Of a stretch of 64,000 nucleotides of DNA, positions 34,560 through 44,996 are shown piece after piece. The position numbers and the translations under genes were made by a program. The DNA is from Nelumbo lutea (Eukaryota > Streptophyta > Magnoliopsida > Proteales > Nelumbonaceae): assembly GCA_022828595.1 (NCBI GenBank), contig JAKGHH010000005.1, positions 27,788,193 through 27,852,192 of the forward strand, in the 5' to 3' direction. The notes under the pieces are model-generated. The model searched no databases and was not told where the DNA came from. It was given only the letters and a program-made list of their open reading frames with translations. How positions within the stretch are numbered: position 1 is the stretch's first letter; the number at the start of each line of letters is the position of its first letter.

Positions 34560-35132
34560 TAGGCCAACCCAGGGTAGGAGCATTGGACCGCTGTGAAAAA
34601 TATACTGAAATACCTACGAAGGATGAAAGAGTTTTGTCTGGTATTCGATGGTAGTTCACTACAAATCCAAGGGTATACTGATGCCGATTTTCAGTCAGAT
34701 CCAGATGATAGAAAGTCTACATCTGGATATGTTTTCACGATATGATCGTGTGCTGTTTGTTGGAAAAACAGCAAAAAGGGGTCCCCCGCAAACTCCACAA
34801 CCAAAGTCGAATACATTGCCGCAATCGAGGCTGCCAAAGAAGCCGTGTGGATGAAGAAGATCGTTCATGAGTTGGGAGTAGTTCCATCCAGCACATCACC
34901 CATCCCATTGTTGTGTGACAACAATGGAGCAATTGCTCAGGCTAAGGAGCCACGAGCCCTCTCGAAGACAAAGCACATCGAGAGGAAGTACCACGTACTG
35001 CGGGACGTCCTGATTCAGAAGGTAGTGTCAGCGAAAAATGTAGCAGACCCATTGATGAAGCCACTATCACAGAAAGTGTTTGAGAAACATGTGGAAAGCA
35101 TGAGACTCCGGCTTATACCAGATTGGACCTAA
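34560..35132 (+). pseudogene. Copy C RNase H
   Basis: Begins with NPG.EHWTAVKNILKYLRR in shifted frames, then GYTDADFQSDPDDRKSTSGY near 34675. An open stretch at 34845-35132 has KIVHELGVVPSSTSPIPLLC, DNNGAIAQAKEPRALSKTKH and IERKYHVLRD, then the pol C-terminus ending in TAA at 35130. A short deletion removes the EIVQRG-type residues kept in copy B. RNase H removes the RNA strand after first-strand synthesis. Confidence 0.88.
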
Positions 35133-35146
35133 GTGCAAGTGGGAGT
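35133..35146 (+). promoter_or_regulatory. Polypurine tract of copy C
   Basis: gtgcaagtgggagt directly precedes the LTR start TGTTAGACAG at 35147. In copia elements this purine-rich stretch primes second-strand synthesis. Confidence 0.75.
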
Positions 35147-37092
35147 TGTTAGACAGTCTTCGTATGCCCTTAGCTTCAATCAGAATGATGTACTTTTGAC
35201 GTTTATTGTAAATGAATAAAGTGCATATTTGATTCATGTTCTTGTGGTTTGTTTCTGTGTTATACCCTTAAACTGGACACTTAATGAGGCTTGTGTTAGT
35301 TTAGAATGTTCACAGCCAGTGGGTTGGTCTAGGGAGACCTATCCTGATAAGGCTGATACTGATGTGCCACCAAGTCGATTTGGGTGGCCTGTCTCAGCCG
35401 CCAGGGTGAGACCCAAGGCACATGTAGTGTATGATTAATTGAATCTTTGAACTTGACCAGATTTCCAGTATTGCCATGGACCTTGGAGATTAATGGGCAA
35501 AAGTGGAAAGTTACACGTGACCCCTAGACTCGATTATGATGCTGCACTAGGTGTTGGATTGGGCTCTGTTTGATATACCAATCAGTGAGATCTTTAGCGG
35601 GGGTCAAAACCTGGGTATGTTGGGACAGCTTGAGAATTCATCTAAGTGGGTGATCATAGTGACATGATCAGCCCCTTTGTCGGACAAAGGCAATGATCGG
35701 GGATGCACTCTCTCTGATGGAAACCAAGACTGTCAGTAGCCGATTTCAATCGTTGAGATTTGTTTTGCAAAATATGTTTTATATGAGATATAAAAGTATA
35801 TATATTATGGTTTCTAAAATTTTTGCAAAAGGTTTTAATTCCCGGGATTCATATAAGCAGAGAGTGCGACACTATTCCTTGCAGCCGAGGGAGAGGTCCT
35901 CTCTTGTCGGGCAGTGTTTGATCATTATGGGCTGAGAGGTTAAGTGTAAGTCCACTTAGGGTAATACCTGATGGGCTAATCTTGCATCTACCCATAATGC
36001 CTGGGTTTTTATAAGGTGGCTTGGCCTAGGAACCACTTAATGTAAGTGTTAAGCCCAATAGAAGCCCATGTGTTAGATTTCAGGGGGTGCACTATCCACA
36101 ATAGTGTATTCGGCTAGGCCTTGTAACAAAGGTTGGGCCGAACCCATGTGGCTGATGTGTAAATCAATGCTTGGGTCCCCTACCATACAAAGAAGCCCAA
36201 CTGGGCTGCAGTTTGGAAGCAGTTTTGAGCACATAGACTTATTGGGCCTGAAGCTCATTTCGAACTGGCCTAATTTGATTAGTTAAATAGATGGGGCGGA
36301 TCTGGGATTAAATCAGCAGATAGGATAGAGTCCTACCCTATCCACTCAGAGAGACCAGATCTGAATACAGATCTAGAAACCTCTTGATAAGATCAGGAAA
36401 AGGATGATCTAATCTGTAGATAAGATAAGGGTCTTATTCTTATCACTTAAAGAGAGTCCAAATTCAGATAATGATCTGAATTAGGAAAATACTGATAGCA
36501 CTAGTAGCTGATCTCTTTAAGCTTGTAAAACAGGAAGGGGGCGAACTACCCAGATCATCCCAGAAATTCCAGAGACACCAGATCTCAAATTACAGAGAAA
36601 AGAATACACAGTGTAACTGCGCCTTCTCCTTGTGATCCCTTCTTGCCGACGCCATACTAATAGTTCATTCTCCAACATTGTAGGAGTGATCAAGATTGGA
36701 TCTTGACATCAGTCTTTGTTGAAAGGCTAATAGGAAGTTGTGCTCACTGCCTCCATTGGATTCTTGCTGAAGAATTCAGTTCGTATGACGGACCCTGCTG
36801 ATTCTGCTCCTCCATCCACTGTGTCATCTTTAGTGGGAGCAGTCTTTGGTGATCTTCTTTGGGCGTGAACACCTCCACTGAGAGATATTATTTCTCTGTA
36901 TCAGGTATATCCCTCTCCTACTATTTTGTTTCAAATCTGGTTCGATTTATGGTTCAAGACTGATCATTGAAAAATATGATTTTTCTAAAATAGGGAATGT
37001 GATTCCCAATTGAAGGGAGAGAAATTTTTGAAATTCGCCCACCCTATTCCGCTCGTTTTGGGCATCCATGTGATGGATCTTACATCCCTTCA
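35147..37092 (+). repeat. Copy C 3' LTR (1946 bp)
   Basis: Starts TGTTAGACAGTCTTCG and ends ttacatcccttca; TG...CA termini. It contains the gagggagaggtcctctc and gatgggctaatcttgcatct blocks. A TATA box like that in copies A, F and S is not evident (gcttgtaaaacagg near 36520 takes its place). It abuts reverse-strand copia D. Confidence 0.88.
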
Positions 37093-39340
37093 ATAACCTA
37101 TAGTAAATCTTCTATCAAACACAGAGCCAACTTAATCTATATCTGTATACCCAATTACTTCAAGTTTTCCTCGTGTGTACAATAACCCACGGTTTGGAGC
37201 TCCCTTCAGGTACCTTACAATTCTAAGAACTGCATCCCAATGACTGCAAAGGAGATGTCTGGTCTCATGATAGTCAAATAGTTCAGCTTCCCCCTTAGTC
37301 GTCTATACCTTCCAGGATCATCAAATATTTCCCATGTATCACTGTTCAACTTAACATTTGGTTCCATAGGAGTTTCAGTCGGTTTTGCACTTAATAGTCA
37401 TGTTTCATCTAGTAGATCAAGAACATATTTTCTTTGGCACAGGTTTACACATTGTCTTGATCTAGCAACTTGTATACCCAAGAAATACTTCAATGTCCCA
37501 AGGTCTTTTATTTGAAAATTGAAAATGATTTTGCAGAAAGACCTTTAGTTTATCGATCCCTAATTTGTCACTACCAGTTATGACAATATTATCCACATAG
37601 ACCACTAATAAAATCTTTCCAGCTTCTGAAACATAGTTGAACACTGAGTGGTCAACCCGACATTGTTTCATTCCAAAATTCTTTACCACTTCACTAAATT
37701 TTCCATACCAAGCACGAGGCAATTGTTTTAACCCATAAATTGCCTTTTTTCAGTCTACACACCTTACCATCCTCCCCCTGAGCAACAAACCCAGGTGGTT
37801 GCTCCATATATACCTCCTCCATAAGGTCACCATGAAGGAAAACATTTTTAATGTCAAGTTGAAACAAGGGCCAATCATACATAACTGCTAGGGAAATTAA
37901 CACAAGGACAGAGCCAATCTTAACCACTGGAGAAAAGGTCTCTATATAGTCCACTCCATACAACTGTGAATAGCCTTTAGCAACAAGTCTGGCCTTCAGA
38001 TGCTCCACACTACCATCTGGCAAGTATTTAATAGTATATACCCATTTACAACCCACAACATGCTTACCAGGTGGAAGAGTAGTGAGCTCCCACGTATGAG
38101 TATGTTGAAGGGCAAAGAGTTCCTCCTTCATTGCTTGCCGCCACCCAAGTGAGCTAAGGGCCTCTTGGACATTCTTAGGTCTAGAAATAGATGACAGAAA
38201 TGAAACAAACTAGCGATGTGAGGCAGAAAGGCGAGATACTAAAACAAAATTGGAAATGGGATGGAGGGTACAACTACGTTTACCTTTTCGTCAAATAATG
38301 GGTAGATCAAGTCTTGAAGGTTCAGGGACAGGAGTAACAACTGGATCTGTAGACAAGGTAGAAGTTGGAGGAGGAGCCGGTGTCTGTCGATGAGTGTACA
38401 CGTGCCAGATCGGTGGTCGTTCAGTAGGGATCTATACTGGAGGAGGTGAAGGGTCAACCCCAAGAGGAATATCCGAAATGGGATCACTGACTGGAAGAGG
38501 AAGAGGAAGCAAAGGTGGAGACATGGATACTTCAGGTCCTGAGAAGAAGGAGACAGACACAAAAAAGGTGACATCAGGACAGGCATAGCACTTCTAAGTA
38601 ATAGGATTGTAACACTTGTACTCTTTTTGAGTCTGAGAGTAGCCAAGAAAGACACACCTAATGGAGCGTGCATCCAGTTTGTTTATTCCAGGACTCAGAT
38701 CGTGAACAAAGCACACAGCCAAAGATACGAGGTGCTAATGGAAAGGGAGACAAGGTGGGGAACAAGATAAAGAAGGGAGACCGACCATGAAGAATGAATG
38801 AGGGCATCCGATTAATGAGGAAACACATAGTAAGTACAACATCACTCCAAAACCATTTAGGAACACTCATATGATGAAGAATAGACCAAGCAGTTTCAAG
38901 GAGATGATGGTTCTTTCATTCAGCCACCCCATTTTGTTGAGGAGTGGATGCACATGAAGTTTGATGAATGATGCCATGTTGTTCTAAATACTGTTGAAAG
39001 GAAGTAAGAAAGTATTCACGACCATTATCTGAACGAAGAACTTTGATTGGAACACCAAATTGTGTACATATTTCAGCATGAAATTTTTGAAAAATGGAAA
39101 ATAATTCACTCATTTCTTTCATTAAATAAATTCATGTCATCCTTGAACAATCATCAATAGAAGTGACAAAATACTTGTAACCATTATAAGACTCTATTTT
39201 AATCGGGCCCCAAACATCTAAATGAACCAAAGAAAAATGACTTAACATACGACTTTCAACTCTAGGACTAAAGGGAACACGATGATGTTTCCCATACTGA
39301 CACGACTCACACTGTAACGACAACAAATGACTCACATTCA
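37093..39340 (-). mobile_element. Copia pol fragment D, minus strand (different lineage)
   Basis: Reading from 39340 downward it carries integrase, a Ser-rich linker, RT and the start of RNase H, with no LTRs or gag. Integrase: SLQCESCQYGKHHRVPF, VHLDVWGPIKIESYNGYKYF, FVTSIDDCSR, FGVPIKVLRSDNGREYF and STPQQNGVAE (38916-39341). [62 protein letters not shown] and a catalytic VVYVDNIVITGS where YVDD has become YVDN (near 37600). It is a dead fragment truncated at both ends, between copy C and fragment F. Confidence 0.85.
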
Positions 39341-40232
39341 CGATGATAATTGGGTATATTGATACTAACTTCCAGTCAAACCCAAATGGTATAATGTCTT
39401 CATCTGGTTACATCTTCATGATGGGGTCTTGTGTAGCAAGAATAGCAGATTCTACAACCCAAGTCAAGCACATTGCCGTCAGTGAAGCTGCCTGATGAAT
39501 GAAGGTGTTCATTATGGAATTAGGAAATTAGCACATCACTCATTCCACTGTTTTGTGATAACACTGGATCTATGGGAGATTGTTGTTAACAGGTAGCATC
39601 AGCGGAAAATGTGGCAGAACCATTGACTAAGCCATTGACATAGAAAGTGTTTGAGAAACACGTGGGCAGTCTGGGACTCCGGTTTGTGCCCGATTGGGAA
39701 GCTTATAATGAAGGAATTATAAATAGGAGACAAATTCCACGAAACAAACACAATTCTCTCTGCAGCCTTTTTTGCTCCCTCAGTTCTTGGTGCCACCCTA
39801 GTTCGATCTCCACTTACTAGAGTGATTAGGTAGTGTTCTTGATATTGTTTCTTGGTGAAGAAACAATCAAAAGTTGTGCTCACATCACCCTACTCAATTC
39901 TTGGTAAAGAATCCCAAGTTCTTGCTGAAGAACCATTCTTGTTGATCCTATTTCAACATATGTTGGTTCATCTTCAATTGAGGGGGATTTGGTATCCTCT
40001 TTGGGCATGAACACATACGTTGGGAGTTCTTTTTACTTCGTATCAGGTATATCCCTCACTTCCCTTCTGATTTTATATCTGGTCTAGTTTTTGATTCAAA
40101 AACGAACCTTGAAAATGCAGTTTTCTAAATTAGGGAATACGATTCTCGGATAGGAGAGAAAGAAATTTTTGAAATTTCGCCAACCTTCCTGCAGGGTTTG
40201 ACCATCCATATGATGGATCTCCCATCCCTTCA
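39341..40232 (+). mobile_element. Tork-like copia 3' end, fragment F
   Basis: 39341-39700 matches the RNase H end of copies B and C (GYIDTNFQSNPNG, ...PFTKPLT.KVFEKHV region with cattgactaagccattgac) but with deletions and stops. At about 39700 it jumps to the LTR at the TATA box (attataaatagg near 39716) and continues through the LTR end at cccatcccttca (40232). Polypurine tract and the first half of the LTR are missing. Same orientation as A, B and C. Confidence 0.75.
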
Positions 40233-40314
40233 GTTTCAACAAACGCCCATGTATCTCATTGTTTGGTTCAGCCGATTATTAAAAAAATCGGGCATGCCTC
40301 AAAAATCGGGACCC

Positions 40315-40358
40315 CACCGATGCATGAAATGCCAAATTTGGGGTTTCATGCATCGGTG
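40315..40358. repeat. Perfect 15-bp-stem hairpin
   Basis: caccgatgcatgaaa and tttcatgcatcggtg form a perfect 15-base inverted repeat around a 14-base loop (40330-40343). It lies in sequence of unknown origin just outside fragment F. It may be part of a small element or a chance hairpin. Confidence 0.7.
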
Positions 40359-40969
40359 AACCGTTTCCCCCAACGGTTGACCGATGTGTATCCTATGTGG
40401 TGCTTACCTGCTAGCACATACATGAAAAGCGGTGATGAAAATCACCTTACCAAACAACATAGTGTTGTTGACTGCCTACGTGGCATAAGTATTTTTTTGT
40501 AAAAAACGGGTCTTGAAAGTATGGGCATTTTTTCTTAAAATTTGATCCCAAAAAGCGCCCACACTTCCAAACACCATGTAGAAAAACACTTCCATCCCCA
40601 AAACGATGGTGCATTTTTCTTCTCATCTATATCCTTGGAGTAGTTAGTGAGGTATGAACCAAACCCTTCTTCCCTCAAACTCTTCGATGGGATTCCAAGG
40701 CCCAAATACGAATCTGGATCTGCTGTAGACCTTCAGCTAATGACTTAGCTGTAGACCCAACGACTGATCACCACCTGTTCTTTGCACATGTGGTGGCTTT
40801 CTCATATGCGGTTTACTTTATAGAGTCCATCATTAGGCTAATAGTTTTGTTATTTATCTTTTAATGTGTATAACCAAGAATCCCAGAATTTAGGTTTTCT
40901 TCTTCCCATCCTATTCTCACTCTTCATCTCTTCCTCATCCTCTCTACCTTCTCCCAAAACCTAATCTAT

Positions 40970-41372
40970 TGGTTTTATTTTGTACGAACTCAACCAAAGC
41001 AACCAGAACAAAACACTTTGAATACAGATATTGATATTGGTGCTCCCTTATGAGTATTGTTGTGATTATATAAGTGACCTCTGCTACTCTACAATGTCTA
41101 CCCACGTTACGTACATAACAGAATGAGGAGTCTTAACACAGTAATATAATAATTATTTGTCTTAATAAACTCATATAATAATTATTTGTCAAAAACAATG
41201 GTGGCGAAAAGAGGGGAAAGTCATATTCAAATAATCCATTTAACTTATATTGTTGAAATATGCTAATATTTAAAGCAGAATGAACACCTGCCCAATGCAA
41301 CTATCTGTATTCAAAGTGCTTTGGTTGCTTTCGTTGAATCAACTTATACAGAACCTAGAAATCTAATGAATC
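40970..41372. repeat. Imperfect terminal inverted-repeat element (~400 bp)
   Basis: The left segment with aaccaaagcaaccag and aaacactttgaatacagata (about 40985-41033) is mirrored by tatctgtattcaaagtgctt and tggttgctttcgttgaatc at about 41303-41350; weaker similarity extends outward. A third, direct copy of the inner motif lies at 41395-41418. Probably a MITE. No target duplication was identified. Confidence 0.5.
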
Positions 41373-41419
41373 CAATGAACACTTACAAAATGCAGATATC
41401 TATGTTCAAAGTGTTCATG

Positions 41420-41615
41420 CACTACAAGAAAATTGACTTTTGACGTCTCTAAAACTGTCGTTGGAAGTTTTACCGGCAGTCGGCAAAATACTGCTAAAAG
41501 AAGTGTCGCTAGAAATTATAGAGGTAGTTTTTGCGGCTGCTTGCTGTCACTAAAAGAAGAACCGATTGCTGTTATAAGTCGTTATAAGTCTTAAGGTGTT
41601 GTCTTAGTGGTAGTC
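41420..41615 (+). mobile_element. CACTA transposon terminus
   Basis: CACTACAAGAAAATTGAC at 41420 is the canonical terminal sequence of plant CACTA (En/Spm) elements. It is followed by subterminal repeats of the type gtcgttggaag, ggcagtcggc and gtcgctagaaat. No transposase and no opposite terminus (TTTTCTTGTAGTG) were found, so only one end is present. Confidence 0.75.
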
Positions 41616-41810
41616 ATTATTGGAAAATGGGGTCATTGTAACTTTAGAGGAGAAGCTCTGAGGCACGTCTTGCCCCCACTCATTTTCACTGAGTTTACTG
41701 ATGGGTTACAAGCAAATCCGTTTCCAGGATACAACAGAGCCTTGGACGATAATCTGCAACCAGCAAAGTTGAAGAATCTCCGAAGAAACCTTCTATGATC
41801 TATTCAGCGG
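41616..41810. other. Unrecognised sequence next to the CACTA end
   Basis: A 63-codon open frame (41607-41798) contains LPPLIFTEFTDGLQANPFPG-like sequence with fairly balanced composition. I recognise no domain. It could be a host fragment carried by the CACTA element, or chance. Confidence 0.25.
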
Positions 41811-41954
41811 TTTTTGACCGTTTTTATTTTTTATTTTTTTTTAATTTATTTATCAGAACAGGCCGTTTGTCTAAATCGGACGATCAAACTGTTGACCCAA
41901 AAACCAATGACCAGAACAGTTCAATTTCCGAATAAAGTTTTAAAATGTTGAAAC
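41811..41954. mobile_element. CATGGTT-tip MITE, truncated copy
   Basis: Reverse orientation relative to the copy at 1503-1746. It retains the A/T-rich middle, the caggccgtttgtctaaatcg segment and the outer end caatttccgaataaagtttt followed by aaaatgttg. The other end is missing. Confidence 0.6.
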
Positions 41955-42686
41955 ATGTGATGAAAAAGAATGAAACGGGGAGTACTCCTTGGTCCATCCA
42001 AAGGCTAGATATTGTCCCACTTGTTATAGTGAGAGGGCGCTCCTAAGTCCTAGCCTTGTGGGGGTTGGGATTCATCTTATGGGAAATCATTATAACCAGT
42101 AAAAATATAATTAATAATAATCAGTTGGAGCCTACTGGATCTTGGTGACTCACTTAGAACATACAATTATGTTCTTGGCAATAGAGTAATGTGAAATGAC
42201 TATGTCAAAAACTGTATTCGAAAATTTAACCTAGCTTCATCATAAAAATTAAAGAGAAGAAACTTTATGAGATTAAATTCATTAGAAAACATCTTAACCT
42301 GGAGCTTTCTGAGCATAAATGATGGGCTTTAACAAGTTTTCAATTCAATAATCTGCAAAGGAACATACAAAAAACCTAATAGGTTAGTTTAGTATTAATA
42401 GTCCCAGACAGGAAATTTAGTAAAGGAGAAGAATCCAACCATGAAGAATATGCATGAAATTTGATATAACTTCACAAAACATTCTTGAATCATTAAATCT
42501 GTCTACATGGATAATGCGCATATATTATGTGCGTAGATGGTAGCAAATATAAACAAGTGTTGCAGACTTGAATCATTAAATCTAGTCAAACTGCACAATC
42601 TAAAAACTTGAGAAATGGAGGACTAATTCACCTGGTTCTATTTCTGTCCTAATCCAAATATCGCAATAATTGTTGAAGAAAGAAAG
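41955..42686. other. Intergenic, no gene seen
   Basis: AT-rich sequence without recognised domains, ending at the target duplication of the hAT element at 42695. Confidence 0.4.
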
Positions 42687-42694
42687 AGAAAAAT

Positions 42695-43204
42695 TAGGGG
42701 TGTCAATGATATTCAAAAGTCCGATTTTGAATTTGATATTCGACATAATCGATTCGAATTCGGATAATTCGAATATCTAACCGGTTGAATTTAGATATCC
42801 TATTCATACCAAATAGCTAATCGGATTCGAATTTGGATATGATCTTATTCGATTCGATAAATATCCAAATTCGACCGATTATTTAATTCTTATATATAAT
42901 ATATAAAATTTTTAAATATTTTATATAATTTATTTATATATAATAATTAAATTATATAAATAATTTATATATTTATATATTTTATATAAATAAAATATTT
43001 ATTTTATATTTATTAATTACCTAAAATAATTAATTAGTCGAATTCAAATCAAATCGAATATTCAATATTTAATTGGATTCAAATTTGAATATTAATTTTC
43101 AATATCCATCGGATATCGAATTGAATTTGGACATCAAAATTTTTAATCAGATTCGAATTCGGATATTGTCTAATTGGGTTCGAATGTGATCCGTTTACAC
43201 CCTA
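42695..43204. mobile_element. 510-bp non-autonomous hAT element, perfect 8-bp TSD
   Basis: Starts TAGGGGTGTCAATGATATTC and ends CCGTTTACACCCTA, flanked by agaaaaat at 42687-42694 and 43205-43212. The interior is made of repeated gattcgaattcggata and attcgaatat motifs around a TA-rich core, with no coding capacity. This is a standard plant hAT MITE type. Confidence 0.9.
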
Positions 43205-43504
43205 AGAAAAATAACAACAATAAGCCATAATGTTACAAATCTATTGCTTTCATCATCTCCTCTTCTCTTATCCGACCAACTTTGAGCCAAGGGATCTCTA
43301 CCGCCTGGCAGAAAAGGAAGTCTTTTATTTTAAAAATAAAATGTATTTTTTTATATGTATATGTTGTGTATATATACAAATATACTTTTTTTTTAATGTT
43401 TGAGGGCTTCTCGCATTAATGCAATCATTTTTACTATTTATCAAAAAATTAATGGGTTATAAAATGTAATGTCATTTTTACAATAATTCTGTACACCCTT
43501 GAGA

Positions 43505-43780
43505 ACCAGTTTTGGAGGCAATAACTTCTTTCAACTGGATCCTTACATTAGCAAATGATGTTTCTGATGCTCTATCAAGAAAAGGGGTTAGCAGACACTT
43601 ACTGAGGAACATACCCATGAAATTAGAAATTATGTTCTTAGATTGGGGCCTGCAATTACAACTTGAGGGGGTAGCAATGGGTCTAACAATGTTTTCACTT
43701 TTTGGGAGGTCATTGTAGTACTAAGTTTCTTTATCTTTTGTACTAATCTTTATTATTCTTGTTTTTGACTCAAAAAAATT
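43505..43780 (+). pseudogene. LINE 3' end with RNase H tail remnant
   Basis: One short frame (43512-43718) contains LANDVSDALSRKGVSRHLL, similar to the ANDVADALA-type block that ends the RNase H domain of plant LINEs. The following cttgtttttgactcaaaaaa looks like a LINE 3' end. Heavily 5'-truncated; the homology is short. Confidence 0.5.
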
Positions 43781-44547
43781 CAAGTCCATAACTAGTAAAG
43801 AAATACATAAAATGATAATTTTTTTAATCTACTATATCTATTAATATTGTAAGTTGAAATTCCCATAATTAATCTAATAAATCTATTAACAGAGGTCCAA
43901 ATTTGTTAATCTCTAACTACCCATAAACACTGATATTTAGTTCATTACATTGTGGATAAATTCAATAATAAAAATAAGATTGAAAGAGTTGTGGCAAAAT
44001 GCAAATAATAACTTACCAAAGTGGGTAATGAATATCCATGATATAATCATGAAACTTATTGAAGACTGCGTTATAAGTGAGTACACTCTGATTGTTGACA
44101 ACACTTGACTCATTTTGTTCATATTTATATCACCACACTTCCCAACCATGTATTAATGTTTGTAGAGGTCTCATTTTCCCCCTTTTATTTAAGGAGATTT
44201 TGTTGAAAGAGACACTGCCTTGGAGAAATCAAGCAGGTCAGATTTGAGAAAGTTTAGAAGAAAGTGGAGCAAATTCAGGGAATACCTAATTTTCATTGTA
44301 AAATCTAGTTAGGGAATGTGTGATACTTTGGAGAAATCCTATGTATAGAGAAATTAGGAAACAAATGTAACTAATTGGAAAAAGTTTAAGTCATTCCATG
44401 AACTTAGGTATGTGTATTACTTATCTAATTGCTACTTAAATTGTTCTCTTTCTATTTGTTTAAGTGTTATGTTTATTCTATGACATTCTGGGTCTATTGT
44501 CATTCCATGAACTTGAGGAGGAACTTATAAATCCATGGCTCAACAAC
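43781..44547. other. Intergenic, no gene seen
   Basis: AT-rich sequence without recognisable domains or repeats. Confidence 0.4.
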
Positions 44548-44550
44548 TCA

Positions 44551-44842
44551 GGGTCTGTTTGGTTTGCAGTTGGAATTGGAATCGGAATTGGAATCAGAAT
44601 CAGGATGGTCCATTCCCATAATCTGTTTGATTCAAACAGGAATGGGAATGGGAATTAAAATCAGCAGGATGGGATTTCATTCCCAAGGGAGGGGCAGGGA
44701 ATGGAAATTCCCTCAAATGGGGGAATGCCATTCCAGCAAGAATGGGAATGGGATTCCGATTCCACCTAACCAAACAGTAGGAATTGGAATAGCCCATTCC
44801 GATTCCAATTCCAGACCCTATTCCCACAAACCAAACGGGGCC
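44551..44842. mobile_element. Harbinger/Tourist-like MITE (292 bp), 3-bp TSD
   Basis: Left tip GGGTCTGTTTGGTTTGCAG and inverted right tip GGCCCCGTTTGGTTTGTGG, flanked by tca (44548-44550 and 44843-44845). A 3-base T-N-A duplication with GGG.C..GTTTGG tips is characteristic of PIF/Harbinger-type MITEs. The interior is dominated by ggaatcggaattgg and gaatgggaatggg repeats that pair across the centre. Confidence 0.75.
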
Positions 44843-44996
44843 TCAAATTTTCTTGAAAGGTTAGAAAAGGAAACTTAGGAAACTAGAGATCTAAGTTTAC
44901 ATACAAGTGGAAATACCTTATCCGGTCCCAAGTACTAAACATGATTGTACATTTCTTGGGGACAATGCACATGCATTCATTAAAATGGAAACTTAT

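Larger units (their letters stand above)
27781..37092 (+). mobile_element. Tork-like copia, copy C (two LTRs, 9.3 kb)
   Basis: The best preserved copy: 5' LTR (27781-29578), primer site, leader, gag, integrase, RT, RNase H, polypurine tract and 3' LTR (35147-37092). The 5' LTR lacks the first ~37 bases and an internal ~115-base segment present in the 3' LTR, and the two LTRs also differ at many single sites, so the insertion is not recent. No target duplication can be read because the left end is damaged. Genes are interrupted by stops, so it is not autonomous now. Confidence 0.88.
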
